Positions 16,771 through 27,702 of a DNA stretch of 64,000 nt are shown piece by piece (position 1 is the stretch's first letter; the number at the start of each line of letters is the position of its first letter). Below the pieces are notes generated by a model that worked only from the letters and a program-made list of their open reading frames with translations, made no database searches and was not told the origin of the DNA. Source of the stretch: Tomitella biformata AHU 1821. Lineage in GTDB: Bacteria; Actinomycetota; Actinomycetes; Mycobacteriales; Mycobacteriaceae. The translations under genes were made by a program, and so were the position numbers. The stretch is from the NCBI RefSeq assembly GCF_000524475.1, contig NZ_BAVQ01000002.1, forward strand, positions 97,988-161,987, read 5' to 3'.

Positions 16771-17537
16771 GGCCGAGGATTCTTCGGCTGGGACTTCTTC
16801 ACGAGGAAGTCCGTCATTCGGGAGATCTTCTCCTCGTCCTCGAAGAGCAGCGCTTGGATGGCGAGGTCGAGCTGCGGGTGCGCGGACTCGGCGGCGTCGA
16901 CGGCCAGCTTGGTCATCCGCATCGCGATCGCCGAGTTGCGCCCCATCTTCGCGGCGAGCGCGCGGGCCGCGTCGAGCAACTCCGCGGGCTCCACCACGGA
17001 GTGCGCCAGGCCCAGGGCCAACGCGCGATCCGCCTTCACCCAATCGCCGGCCAGGAGGATCTGCTTCGCCACGGACTCCCCGAGCAGGCGCACGAGCCGG
17101 AAGGTGGCGCCGGCGCCGGCGATGATGCCAAGTCCCGGCTCCGGCTGGCCGAACACGGTGCGGGGGGTGATGATGCGCAGATCGCACGCGTACGAGAGCT
17201 CGGCGCCCCCGCCCAAGGCGTAGCCGTCGATGGCGGCAATCGTCGGCATCGGCAGCGCCCTGATGCGGTTGAACAGGTTCAAGTTGATGCCGGCTAGGGC
17301 GTCGTCGCGACGCCTGTCCCGCAGCTCGCCGATGTCCGCGCCGCCCGCGAAGACCCCGTCCGCGCCGCCGGTGAGGATCATCAGCTGCGGTGCCCGCTCC
17401 AGCTCTGCGCACAGGGCGTGCAGGTCGCCGATCATCTCGGCGTCGATCGCATTCTTCGCCGCCGGCCGATCCAGGGTCACGAGCACATGGCCCTCCCCCT
17501 GTTCGACGCGCAGGGTGTTCGGCTTCGGGATGCTCAC
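16767..17537 (-). CDS. Enoyl-CoA hydratase/isomerase family protein
   Basis: Crotonase-fold protein of about 256 residues. The oxyanion-hole segments FAGGADIGELRDRR (about 65-78) and IDGYALGGGAELSYACDLRI (about 100-119) are intact. The catalytic region near GQPEPGLGIIAGAGATFRLVRLLG contains the Glu expected for hydratases. The start is taken at the GTG at 17537, which overlaps the upstream stop as GTGA with GGAG just before; a TTG at 17549 is a less likely alternative. In the operon it follows a 3-hydroxyacyl-CoA dehydrogenase, so it probably carries the dehydroadipyl-CoA formed by BoxD into beta-oxidation (PaaF-like role, inferred). Confidence 0.88.
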   Translation of the reverse strand: MSIPKPNTLRVEQGEGHVLVTLDRPAAKNAIDAEMIGDLHALCAELERAPQLMILTGGADGVFAGGADIGELRDRRRDDALAGINLNLFNRIRALPMPTIAAIDGYALGGGAELSYACDLRIITPRTVFGQPEPGLGIIAGAGATFRLVRLLGESVAKQILLAGDWVKADRALALGLAHSVVEPAELLDAARALAAKMGRNSAIAMRMTKLAVDAAESAHPQLDLAIQALLFEDEEKISRMTDFLVKKSQPKNPRP

Positions 17538-18394
17538 TTCCCGCTCCAATCGAAGAAGCCCTGGCCGCTCTTCTTGCCGATGTCACCGCGCTCGACCATG
17601 TCGATCATCAGCTGCGGCGGCGTGAAGCGGGGTCCGAGGCTCTCGGAGAGCCCCCGGGCGATGTGCAGCCGCACGTCCAGGCCCACCAGGTCGGTCAGCC
17701 GCAGCGGTCCCATCGGGTGCCGATACCCGAGCACCATTGCCCGATCGATGTCCTCCGGCGAGGCGACGCCATCCTCGACCATGCGGATCGCCTCCAGGCC
17801 GAGAGCGACGCCCAGCCGACTCGTGGCGAACCCCGGGATGTCGTTGACCAGGATCGTGTCCTTGCCGATGAACTCGCCGATCCGCTGGGTCAGCGCCACT
17901 GTGGCGTCTGAGGTGTTCGCGCCGCGGATCAGCTCGAGGAGCGGCATCGTCCACACGGGGTTGAAGAAGTGCATGCCGATGAAGGTCTCAGGACGCGCCA
18001 GCACCGTCGCCAAGGAGGCGATGCCGAGCGCGCTTGTGTTGGTGCCCAACAGCTTCGGCTCGCGCTCCTCGATCGCGCGCAGCACCGAGTGCTTGAGCTC
18101 CAGGATCTCCGGTACCGCCTCGACCACCAGGTCCAGCCCCGTCGCGAGGTCCGAGACGGACTCCGCGGTGTCCACGGTGTCGCTGACATGGCTGGCCCGA
18201 TCGCTCTCGAGGCGCCCCTGCTCCTCCATGCGCTCGGCCCGACCGACAATGGCGCCGCGGGCTGCGGCGCGGCGGTCCGCGTCGGGCTCGACAAGCGTCA
18301 CGTCGCAGCCCGCCGCGGCGAAGACATACGCAATGCCGATACCCATGGTGCCGGCGCCGACGACGCCAACCGAGGTCACTGGGGCTGTGCTCAT
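17534..18394 (-). CDS. 3-hydroxyacyl-CoA dehydrogenase (PaaH/FadB2-like)
   Basis: NAD-dependent dehydrogenase of 286 residues with the N-terminal Rossmann motif GVVGAGTMGIGIAYVFAAAG (about 8-27) and the catalytic histidine in GMHFFNPVWTMPLLELIRG (about 139-157). The C-terminal dimerisation domain shows NDIPGFATSRLGVALGLEAI and LTDLVGLD. It oxidises 3-hydroxyacyl-CoA esters, here probably 3-hydroxyadipyl-CoA (by context). An ATG at 18394 has GAAGGA before it, 14 bases after the amidohydrolase stop; a longer frame to 18661 runs inside the amidohydrolase gene and is rejected. It overlaps the enoyl-CoA hydratase start by 4 bases. Confidence 0.9.
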   Translation of the reverse strand: MSTAPVTSVGVVGAGTMGIGIAYVFAAAGCDVTLVEPDADRRAAARGAIVGRAERMEEQGRLESDRASHVSDTVDTAESVSDLATGLDLVVEAVPEILELKHSVLRAIEEREPKLLGTNTSALGIASLATVLARPETFIGMHFFNPVWTMPLLELIRGANTSDATVALTQRIGEFIGKDTILVNDIPGFATSRLGVALGLEAIRMVEDGVASPEDIDRAMVLGYRHPMGPLRLTDLVGLDVRLHIARGLSESLGPRFTPPQLMIDMVERGDIGKKSGQGFFDWSGK

Positions 18395-18408
18395 GGATGC
18401 TGTCCTTC

Positions 18409-19293
18409 TCATTTGGGTTTCAGGGGAGGGCTGGGGCAGAGGCCGAGACGGGGGAATACCGTGGTGGCGTTCCCGGCGAGGACGCCGCTGAGCGTGTCCT
18501 CCGACCAGCCGAGCGCGGCTAGGGCCGCCACGTTGCTCCGGGTGCCGGGCACGCCGGGCCAGTCGGTCCCGAAGATCATTTTCTCCGCGAGACGGGGCAG
18601 ATTGAACGCCCGGTAGTACTCCGGGAGCTTCTTGGGGGGCAGTCCGGCCAGGTCCAGCCATACGTTCTTCTTGCTCTGCGCCATGAACGCCGCCGCGTCA
18701 TACCACCAGCCCCGGCCGCCATGGGCGAACACGAAGTTCAGATCGGTGAAGTAGTCGATGGCATCCAACAGCAGTTCCGGGTTGCCGAATCTGGTGCGTG
18801 AGCCGGGGAAGCTCGACGTGCCGGAGTGGAAGATCACGGGCAACCCGAGTTCCGCGCAGCGGGCATAAACGGGGTAAAGCTCCTTGTCGCCGGGATCGAA
18901 GGCGCCGTGCACCGGATGCAGCTTCAGTGCCACGGCACCGTGCTCGAGCTGTCGGCCCAGCTCCTCGAGCAGGGGAAAGTGCAGGTGCGGATTGATATTT
19001 GCCACCAGGTGGAAGCGACCCGGGTTGTACTCCAGGATCGGCAGCAGGTGTTCGAACGGTTGGATGCCCGTCGCACGCGGGCTGTACTCGCAGAACAACA
19101 GGGCGTGGTCCACTCCCTGTCCAGCAAGCAGCGCATCGAAGCGCGTCGGGTCCACCCGACCGTCCTCGTCGTACGCGGAGCGCCAGGACTCCACACCGGA
19201 GAACGTGTCAGCCCATTCCAGCCAGGCGGGCTTGAGCGTGTCCAGACGCGGCGCGTGCACATGCGCGTCAACCACCAATCGACCGTCGATCAC
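18409..19293 (-). CDS. Amidohydrolase-2 / ACMSD-like metal-dependent hydrolase
   Basis: TIM-barrel protein of 294 residues. The N-terminal metal motif DAHVHAP (about 9-15), KLHPVHGAFDPGD (about 124-136), FHSG (about 155-158), FAHGG (about 189-193) and FGTDWPG (about 239-245) give the metal-binding His and Asp set of the amidohydrolase-related (ACMSD) family. It starts with a GTG at 19293 and is first in the operon running through boxD to the SDR, 55 bases downstream of a candidate operator. The reaction is unknown; hydrolysis or decarboxylation of an aromatic or CoA-derived side product is possible. Its presence in a box operon is unusual. Confidence 0.8.
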   Translation of the reverse strand: MIDGRLVVDAHVHAPRLDTLKPAWLEWADTFSGVESWRSAYDEDGRVDPTRFDALLAGQGVDHALLFCEYSPRATGIQPFEHLLPILEYNPGRFHLVANINPHLHFPLLEELGRQLEHGAVALKLHPVHGAFDPGDKELYPVYARCAELGLPVIFHSGTSSFPGSRTRFGNPELLLDAIDYFTDLNFVFAHGGRGWWYDAAAFMAQSKKNVWLDLAGLPPKKLPEYYRAFNLPRLAEKMIFGTDWPGVPGTRSNVAALAALGWSEDTLSGVLAGNATTVFPRLGLCPSPPLKPK

Positions 19294-19347
19294 CTAGACC
19301 CACCTTTTTTCGCCTCGGATTAGAGCAACCTCTCCACTAGCAATGAC

Positions 19348-19384
19348 TCTACAGCAGTGTTGAGTGTCGCGACAGCTTTGTAGA
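19348..19384. promoter_or_regulatory. Candidate operator TCTACA-N25-TGTAGA upstream of the amidohydrolase operon
   Basis: Arms at 19348-19353 and 19379-19384. Read on the minus strand, the proximal arm forms a -10-like TAGAGT, 55 bases from the start codon. The distal arm CTTTGTAGAGTGTCA resembles the other two sites. Confidence 0.6.
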
Positions 19385-19559
19385 GTGTCAATGCGCCGGA
19401 CTTTTGCTCGGGAACTCCCCGCCGCCCGCACGACCCGGCTCATGTTCCCACCTGATGTCACAGTGACGTTTCGACCCGCCATGTCCGGTAGTTCCGAATC
19501 GCGCCGAAATATCGATCCGTGACGAATGGGGCGTCTGGCCGCTGCGCAGCGAAGGTGAA

Positions 19560-19575
19560 TGTTCCACGTGAAACA
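19560..19575 (+). other. parS site
   Basis: TGTTCCACGTGAAACA, flanked by GTGAA and TTCAC so that the palindrome extends to 26 bases (19555-19580) with a single mismatched pair. It is intergenic. Confidence 0.85.
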
Positions 19576-19594
19576 TTCACACCGCGCGCAGCCC

Positions 19595-20098
19595 CTACTC
19601 GGGGCGGATGGCGATCATGTTCATCGCGCGGAGCGAGAGCACCTTCGTGTGACCTGAATTGAACATCTCGCCGGTAGTCGTGACGATCCCCCGATCCGGC
19701 TTCGAGTTCGAGAGCCTCTTGCCCTCCACCGTGATCCGCACCCACAGTCGATCGCCTGGCCGCACTGGCGCAGTCCAGCGCAACTCGTCGATGCCGGGTG
19801 AGGCGAGAGACCCGACAGCCGTCAGATAGTGGTCCACGAAGATGCGCATGAAGATCGACGCGGTCTGCCAGCCGGACGCGATCAGCCCCTTGAACGGCCC
19901 ATCCTCTGCCGTGCCGGGATTGGTGTGGATCGACTGCGGATCATAGATGTTCGCATAGTGCACGATTTGCGCTTCCGTCACCTCCACGTGGCCGTACTCG
20001 TAGACGGCACCCACGCGGTAGTCCTCGAACCAGCGATCATCGATAGGGCAATCGAAGTTTTCCGTCCCAATGCGAACGGTGCTCAGGTCATAGTCCAT
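19595..20098 (-). CDS. MaoC-like (R)-hydratase / acyl dehydratase
   Basis: Hot-dog-fold protein of 167 residues. The hydratase-2 style active-site segment is EAQIVHYANIYDPQSIHTNP (about 41-60), with Asp and His spaced as in MaoC enzymes, followed by GLIASGWQTASIFMRIFVDH and the strand ELRWTAPVRPGDRLWVRITV. It would hydrate enoyl-CoA substrates or act as a thioester-binding relative. In PaaZ this fold is fused to the aldehyde dehydrogenase; here the ALDH (BoxD) and this protein are separate and not in one operon. It lies between the catabolic region and gyrB on the same strand; whether it belongs to the box set is uncertain. Confidence 0.8.
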   Translation of the reverse strand: MDYDLSTVRIGTENFDCPIDDRWFEDYRVGAVYEYGHVEVTEAQIVHYANIYDPQSIHTNPGTAEDGPFKGLIASGWQTASIFMRIFVDHYLTAVGSLASPGIDELRWTAPVRPGDRLWVRITVEGKRLSNSKPDRGIVTTTGEMFNSGHTKVLSLRAMNMIAIRPE

Positions 20099-20158
20099 AT
20101 GGAAAGACTATGCACCCAAGCACCGTTGCGCTGGAGGATCAGTTACACGCCCAAGCGA

Positions 20159-22321
<2,163 letters not shown>

Positions 22322-22451
22322 CTACTGCCATGCCCGGGTCACGGTGCCACTAAGACCGTCCTGACACGCCCACAGCCGCCTCAAAGGCTCGCGGGTAGAG
22401 AAGCGAGGACCAGAACTGACGCCACCGAAATCTGAGCCGCGCTGCGCGGGG

Positions 22452-22976
22452 CTACCCGTAGGTGTCGCGCGGGCCACGGCCGGAGATGTGATGATCACCG
22501 AACTTCCAACTGGGTGCCTTGGGCCCGTGGATGCGGACCTGCTTCACGACGCCATGCCCCACGGACTTCGCGATTTTCGCGATGATCGTGGACTGCATGA
22601 GCCGCAACTGCGTGGCCCAGGCCGTGGACTCCGCGGTGATGTAGAGGATGTTCTCTTTGATCTCCGTGGGCGTCGCATGGTCCGCGATGTCCGCGCCGAC
22701 CACCTCCTCCCACAGCCCCAGCACCTTGCCCTCGGCGACGTGCGGGGTCCAGCCGCGGCGCTTGGCTATCGATGCGGTCACGGAGCCGAAAGCCTGCGGA
22801 TCGCGCGCGTCCGGGCCAGATCCCGACCAGCGCCGGCGGCTCGTGGAATTGCCACGCTTGGGCGAGGCCTTGCCCTGGCCCACCGATTTGCCCTTGGCGA
22901 GGGCGTTGGCACGTGCCTCCTCGAGTGCCCGACGCGCCAGGTCGTAGCCGCGTTCGGGCTCTTTCTCGTCAGTCAT
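22452..22976 (-). CDS. dciA: DciA/DUF721-family protein
   Basis: Protein of 174 residues with a basic, low-complexity N-terminus (about 1-60) and a C-terminal DUF721 domain (LGLWEEVVGADIADHATPTE, ILYITAESTAWATQLRLMQS, IAKSVGHGVVKQVRIHGPK). DciA proteins help load the replicative helicase at the origin in bacteria lacking DnaC, and the conserved place between recF and gyrB is typical for actinobacteria. Its ATG at 22976 overlaps the recF 3' end by 8 bases. The stretch of about 240 bases between it and gyrB holds no gene. Confidence 0.88.
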   Translation of the reverse strand: MTDEKEPERGYDLARRALEEARANALAKGKSVGQGKASPKRGNSTSRRRWSGSGPDARDPQAFGSVTASIAKRRGWTPHVAEGKVLGLWEEVVGADIADHATPTEIKENILYITAESTAWATQLRLMQSTIIAKIAKSVGHGVVKQVRIHGPKAPSWKFGDHHISGRGPRDTYG

Positions 22977-24231
22977 CCGCCGACCTCCTATCCCTATCGA
23001 TGCTCGCGGAATTCACTGTGGCCGTGACCGACCCCGGTGGATCTGAGCTCATGCTGGAAACCCGCTGGCCGTCCCGGTCGCTGATCTCCACATACAGTCT
23101 GCGCGCGTGCAGCTCCGCCGGCACGTCCTCGGGGACTGCGGCGGTGATCAACACCTGCTCCGTGTGGGCGGCGACCGCCGCCAGCGCGCTGCGCCGCTGC
23201 CGGTCGAGCTCGGCGAAGACGTCGTCGAGCATCAGCACCGGGTCCGTGCCGTCCTCACGCAACAGGCTCAGACTGGCCAAGCGCAGCGCGAGGGCATAGG
23301 CCCACGACTCGCCGTGGCTGGCATAACCCTTGACAGGGTGCTGGCCCAGACGCAACTCCAGCTCATCGCGGTGCGGCCCGACGAGGCACACGCCGCGGGC
23401 GATCTCCCGGTCGCGGACCCGTGCCAGCTCGGCCATAAACGCAGCCTCTAAGAGGTCGATGTCGGCCGGGCCGGTGTGGTCGTTGACGTCCTGGTACTGC
23501 GGTGGCATGGACTCGCCCAGGCTGCAGCGGTAGTTGATCGCCGCGTGCTGGGACTCGGGCGCCACGTCCGCATAGGCGGCCGAGATATGGGGCGCCAACT
23601 GCGCCAATAGGTCCAGCCTGGTCGCAATCAGCTCGGCGCCGAAGCGCGCGAGGTTGCCATCCCACACCTCCAGCGTCGCCAACGCGCTCGCTGCGTCCGA
23701 GGAATTTCCCCGCCGCATGGACGGCCCCGCAGTCTTCAGCAGCGCGGAACGTTGACGCAAAACCTTGTCATAGTCCGCCCGCACGCCCGCCATTCGCGGC
23801 CACCGGGTCGTGAGCAACTCATCCATGAAACGGCGCCGATCGCTTGGGTCCCCGCGTACCAGCGAGAGATCCTCAGGCGCGAACAACACGGTCTGGACGA
23901 TGCCGAGGATCTCCCGGGTGCGGCGCACCGGCGTGCGGTTGATCCCGCCCCGGTTCGCCTTCCCCGGCACCAATGCCAGGTTCACGCTGAGTTCGCGACC
24001 CTCGTTGACGGCGGTCGCGGCGATCCGGGCGCCCTCGGCGCCCGCTCTGATCAGGGGCTGGTCGGAGGAGACGCGATGCGAGGTGAGCGTGGAGAGATAG
24101 TTCAACGCCTCGAGCACGTTTGTCTTCCCCCGCCCGTTGGCGCCGAGCAAAACGGTGACGCCGGGCTCTAGGTCGACGGTCAAAGACTCCCAGGAGCGGA
24201 AATCGTGCAGTTGGACTTGCCGGACAAACAC
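22969..24231 (-). CDS. recF: DNA replication and repair protein RecF
   Basis: SMC-like ATPase of 420 residues acting in RecFOR gap repair. The start is a GTG at 24231 (MFVRQVQLHDFRSWESLTVD). The Walker A motif GANGRGKTN lies at about 30-38, the signature region FAPEDLSLVRGDPSDRRRFMDE at about 118-139, and Walker B LMLDDVFAELDRQRRSAL near 340. The protein is longer than the usual 360-390 residues because of a C-terminal tail (SDRDGQRVSSMSSDPPGSVT) and a small serine-rich insert after LLKTAG. It follows dnaN by 7 bases and overlaps dciA. Confidence 0.96.
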   Translation of the reverse strand: MFVRQVQLHDFRSWESLTVDLEPGVTVLLGANGRGKTNVLEALNYLSTLTSHRVSSDQPLIRAGAEGARIAATAVNEGRELSVNLALVPGKANRGGINRTPVRRTREILGIVQTVLFAPEDLSLVRGDPSDRRRFMDELLTTRWPRMAGVRADYDKVLRQRSALLKTAGPSMRRGNSSDAASALATLEVWDGNLARFGAELIATRLDLLAQLAPHISAAYADVAPESQHAAINYRCSLGESMPPQYQDVNDHTGPADIDLLEAAFMAELARVRDREIARGVCLVGPHRDELELRLGQHPVKGYASHGESWAYALALRLASLSLLREDGTDPVLMLDDVFAELDRQRRSALAAVAAHTEQVLITAAVPEDVPAELHARRLYVEISDRDGQRVSSMSSDPPGSVTATVNSASIDRDRRSADD

Positions 24232-24238
24232 GTGTGCA

Positions 24239-25426
24239 TCAGCCCGGCAGTCGGACGGGCATCAGCAGGTAGGTGTAGTCGCCGTCCGAGGCCGGGTAGG
24301 TGCCGGACTCGTTGGCGGCCGGCAATTCCTCCGCCACGGTGGGGCACAGCACGGCGGGCCGGCTGGGGCTGGTGAAGCCGAACTGGACCTTGCTGGTGTG
24401 CAAGGCGCCGAGTCCTTCGAGGAGATATCCGGGGTTGAACGCGATGGTCAGCGGCTCGCCCTGGAACTCCGCCATCAATGCTTCCTCTGCGCGGCCGGCA
24501 TCGTCGCCGCCGGCGGACATGAGCAGTCCCTCATCAGAGAACTGCATGCGGACCTGGGCGCCTCGCTCGGCGACGAGGGCGACACGCTTGATGGCGTCGA
24601 CCAGTGGGCCGATCTCGACTGCCGCGAGGGCGGTGTGCTCGGTCGGCAGCAGCTGCCGAAACTTGGGAAATTCAGCGTCGAGCAGGCGCGTTGTGGTTTG
24701 ACGGGCGCTGCCGACAATGCCAAGGAGGCCCTCGGAGGCGACATTGGCGCCGTTGCCCATAGAGAGCTCGATCGGTCCGGCGGCACTGCCAGCCATGGTC
24801 TTCGCGGCTTCGGACAGGGTGCGAGCCGGGACCAAGATGGCCGCCTCCACCGTGGAGTCCGCGGGGTTCCATTCGAGCTCGCGGACGGCCAGCCGGAACC
24901 TGTCGGTGGCGGCCATGACAATTTTGCTGCCCTCGATCTCCACCCGGATTCCGGTGAGCATCGGCAACGTGTCGTCCTTGCCCGCTGCGACCGCGACCTG
25001 CGTGATCGCCTCACCGAATTTGTCGGCAGGCAGCGATCCGGTCTGCGCGGGCGCCGAGGGCAGCTGCGGGTAGTCCTCAACCGGCATCGTCGGCAGGGAG
25101 AACTTCGCACTGCCACCGGTGATCGCGAGGCGGGTGCCATCGAATGACACGTCAACGGGCTTGGCAGGCAACGATTTGGTGATGTCCGCGAGAAGTCGTC
25201 CGGAGACCAGAATCGACCCGGGTTCATTGACCTCGGCGGAGATCTGCATGCGTGCGGAGGTCTCGTAGTCGAAGCCGGAGACGGTGACGGTGTCTTCCGA
25301 GGCCTCGATCAGGACGCCGCTGAGGACGGGGGTGGTGGGGCGGGCCGGAAGGCTGCGCGCGACCCATGCCACCGCGTCTGCGAAATCTTCCCGGGAAACG
25401 CGAAACCTCATGCCTGCAAGCTCCAT
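24239..25426 (-). CDS. dnaN: DNA polymerase III beta sliding clamp
   Basis: Processivity clamp of about 395 residues with three repeated clamp domains. Diagnostic are [20 protein letters not shown] at the N-terminus, [15 protein letters not shown] [19 protein letters not shown] (about 70-88) and the C-terminal PVRLPG, which closes the hydrophobic cleft. The start is placed at the ATG at 25426 (MELAGMRF); the ATG at 25411 (MRFRV) is equally possible. A much longer frame reaches into oriC and is rejected. First gene after the origin in the minus-strand replication operon. Confidence 0.96.
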   Translation of the reverse strand: MELAGMRFRVSREDFADAVAWVARSLPARPTTPVLSGVLIEASEDTVTVSGFDYETSARMQISAEVNEPGSILVSGRLLADITKSLPAKPVDVSFDGTRLAITGGSAKFSLPTMPVEDYPQLPSAPAQTGSLPADKFGEAITQVAVAAGKDDTLPMLTGIRVEIEGSKIVMAATDRFRLAVRELEWNPADSTVEAAILVPARTLSEAAKTMAGSAAGPIELSMGNGANVASEGLLGIVGSARQTTTRLLDAEFPKFRQLLPTEHTALAAVEIGPLVDAIKRVALVAERGAQVRMQFSDEGLLMSAGGDDAGRAEEALMAEFQGEPLTIAFNPGYLLEGLGALHTSKVQFGFTSPSRPAVLCPTVAEELPAANESGTYPASDGDYTYLLMPVRLPG

Positions 25427-26002
25427 CGGTCCCGGGGGTCCTTCCAGTGATGTCGGTGCCGTGCTCCAACGAAAGGAGCTGCATCCGAGATGTCGATCGG
25501 TGTCAGCCAGCGTAACTGGTGCCGGCTGATGCCTGCTCGTCCACCGTAAGGCTTCGAGGGGCTTCCGTAAAGCTGGATCCTCGGACTTGGCGCTGGTCTG
25601 AGCCGGTGGGGCCGGGGCGGCAGCGGAACTTTCCCCACAGGCTCTTTTAAAAGATGTTCTTAAGGGATGTAAACAGAAGCAGTAATAGCTCCTGTGCAAC
25701 TTGTTAGCCGACCGTCTCCCACGCTGGTCGCGATGCGTATCCGGTTGTGGACGGTTGGTATGACAGTTTTGGGCCATCTGGGGACAGTTGGGGAGAGTCA
25801 GAAGTTGTTCACGGCTTGTCCCCAGTTTTCCCGACTTGTCCACATAGTTATGCACAGATGTGGAATCTCTGCTCAGGAGTCACACGCGTCCCAAAAATTG
25901 TTGGCGTCGAGGCGGGCAAATCACCGCGATCTCCGTGAATCGGTCGACTTTGGGCTGGGAACGGGTAGCTGGCGGAGAGCGGCCCGGGGTCTTCACTAGT
26001 GC

Positions 26003-26040
26003 GCAGAGGGGCAGCTGAGAGGTGTCAGCTGCCCCTCTGC
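26003..26040. terminator. First hairpin between dnaA and oriC
   Basis: A perfect 16-base-pair stem (26003-26018 with 26025-26040, arm GCAGAGGGGCAGCTGA) with a 6-base loop, just on the oriC side of the dnaA terminator. It may block residual read-through into the origin. Confidence 0.65.
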
Positions 26041-26050
26041 GTCAGACAAA

Positions 26051-26088
26051 AGAAGCGGCATCCCGACCGTCGTCGGGATGCCGCTTCT
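26051..26088 (-). terminator. Rho-independent terminator of dnaA
   Basis: A perfect 17-base-pair stem (26051-26067 with 26072-26088, arm AGAAGCGGCATCCCGAC), 4-base loop, followed on the minus strand by TTTTGTC. Confidence 0.85.
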
Positions 26089-26115
26089 CCATGCGTTCGT
26101 GGCAGATACTACATA

Positions 26116-27702
26116 TCAGGGCTTGGAACGCTGCTTGATGCGTGCAGTGAGCTCCTGGACCTGGTCGTAGACCTTCCTACGCTCCGTCATCTGCTCGCGG
26201 ATCTTCTTATCGGCGTACATGACCGTGGTGTGGTCGCGGCCGAACTGCTGCCCGATCTTGGGCAGCGATAGATCCGTTAGCTCACGGCAGAGGTAGAGGG
26301 CGATCTGACGGGCGCCCGCGATGGCACGGGTGCGTCCGGGCCCACAGAGCTCGTCGATGCTGGTGTCGAAGTACTCGGCGGTGACCGCCATGATCGTGGC
26401 CGCAGAGATCTCAATCGTCGACGAGTCCGGCGCGAGATCGCGCAAGACCACCTCGGCCAGTTTCAGATCGAGCGCCTGCTTGTTGAGCGAGGCGAATGCG
26501 GTCACCCGGATCAAGGCGCCCTCGAGCTCGCGAATGTTGCGCTCGATCCTGCTCGCGATCAGCTCCAGGACGCTGTACGGGACGTCGATCTTTTCCATCT
26601 GAGCCTTTTTGGACAAGATGGCGATGCGGGTCTCGAGGTCCGGCGGCTGCACGTCGGCGATCAGGCCCCACTCGAAACGGGTGCGCAGTCGGTCCTCCAG
26701 CGTTCCCATCGCCTTCGGGGGGCGATCGGAGGTGATGAAGATCTGCTTATCGTGGTTGTGCAGGGCCTCGAAGGTGTGGAAGAACTCCTCCTGAGTGCTC
26801 TCCTTGCCCTCGATGAACTGGATGTCATCGACCAACAGCACATCGGCATCGCGGTAGCGGCGCTTGAACTCCTCTTTGCGCTTGTCGCGGATGCTGTTGA
26901 TGAAGTCGTTCGTGAACTCCTCCGTCGACACGTACTTGACCCGCAGCCCCGGGAACAGGCGCTTCGCGTAGTGGCCCGTCGCATGCAGCAAATGTGTCTT
27001 GCCTAGTCCGGACTCCCCCCAGATGAACAAGGGGTTGTAGGCGCGCGCCGGCGCCTCGGCAACCGCGACCGCCGCCGCATGGGGGAAACGGTTGGACGGG
27101 CCGGTGACGAAGGTCTCGAACGTGTACTTCTTGTTCAGGCCCGCGCCCTTGCCCTTATCGCCCGGATTGTGCGGCGCCGGGGTGTTGAACCGGGGCGGCC
27201 AGGAGCGGTCCAGGCTCTCGCGAGCCTCCCTCTCCTCCTCGAGCAGGTCGGAGTCCTTGCGAGCATCCTCGCCATAAGGGTCTCCGTACGTGTCGGGGGC
27301 CGGACGGGACGGGGACTGATGCTGGCCGGAGTCCGTGGGCGTCGCCTCATCGGCGTCGGTGGACCCTGTTTTTCTCAACTGCCCTGCCTCATCCTGATCG
27401 TTCGCCTCGATGCGGACGGCGATCTCGATCGGCTGGTTGAGATGGCGCTGGAGGGATTCGGTGATGGGGGTGCGGAGCACTCGTTCGATGGCGTCTCGGG
27501 CGAAACTCGAGGGCGCGGACAACAACGCGAAGCCACCGGCCAAGGTGATGGGGCGGGCCAGCAGCAGCCATGCTCGTTGCTGGCGGGTCAGGGGCAGAGT
27601 CCCAGTTCCGTCAGGGGACGAAGACGCCTCGCTAGCAGGACTTGTCAGTTCCGCGACCACGAGTGGCCAGACCCGTGACAACACGTCGGGATTACTATCC
27701 AC
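26116..27702 (-). CDS. dnaA: Chromosomal replication initiator DnaA
   Basis: Initiator ATPase of 528 residues that binds DnaA boxes and melts oriC. Domain I is at the N-terminus ([19 protein letters not shown], starting at a GTG at 27702). A long acidic and polar linker (about 115-200) follows. The AAA+ domain carries Walker [14 protein letters not shown] (about 232-244) and Walker [21 protein letters not shown]. Domain IV carries the DNA-binding signature [14 protein letters not shown] near the C-terminus. The gene is monocistronic, with DnaA boxes upstream (27795-27814) suggesting autoregulation and a strong terminator before oriC. Confidence 0.98.
   Translation of the reverse strand: MDSNPDVLSRVWPLVVAELTSPASEASSSPDGTGTLPLTRQQRAWLLLARPITLAGGFALLSAPSSFARDAIERVLRTPITESLQRHLNQPIEIAVRIEANDQDEAGQLRKTGSTDADEATPTDSGQHQSPSRPAPDTYGDPYGEDARKDSDLLEEEREARESLDRSWPPRFNTPAPHNPGDKGKGAGLNKKYTFETFVTGPSNRFPHAAAVAVAEAPARAYNPLFIWGESGLGKTHLLHATGHYAKRLFPGLRVKYVSTEEFTNDFINSIRDKRKEEFKRRYRDADVLLVDDIQFIEGKESTQEEFFHTFEALHNHDKQIFITSDRPPKAMGTLEDRLRTRFEWGLIADVQPPDLETRIAILSKKAQMEKIDVPYSVLELIASRIERNIRELEGALIRVTAFASLNKQALDLKLAEVVLRDLAPDSSTIEISAATIMAVTAEYFDTSIDELCGPGRTRAIAGARQIALYLCRELTDLSLPKIGQQFGRDHTTVMYADKKIREQMTERRKVYDQVQELTARIKQRSKP

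Larger units (their letters stand above)
19294..19594. promoter_or_regulatory. Intergenic promoter region of the amidohydrolase-boxD operon
   Basis: About 300 bases without a gene. It holds the TCTACA/TGTAGA operator at 19348-19384, an 11-base palindrome GTCACAGTGAC at 19457-19467 and a parS site at 19560-19575. Confidence 0.5.
25427..26115. other. Origin of chromosomal replication (oriC), dnaA-dnaN intergenic region
   Basis: About 690 non-coding bases. A cluster of DnaA boxes lies at 25805-25856: TTGTTCACG (25805), TTGTCCCCA (25816), the perfect TTGTCCACA (25836) and TTATGCACA (25848). Weaker inverted copies lie at 25746 (TGTGGACGG) and 25859 (TGTGGAATC). An AT-rich stretch at about 25645-25695 (CTTTTAAAAGATGTTCTTAA) is a likely unwinding element. 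Genes run away from here in both directions, as expected for an origin. Two hairpins separate it from dnaA. Confidence 0.92.

Noticed and set aside
19388..19576. Short frame beginning MFHVEH
   Set aside because: The MFHVE start is produced by the parS site itself; no homology or ribosome-binding site.
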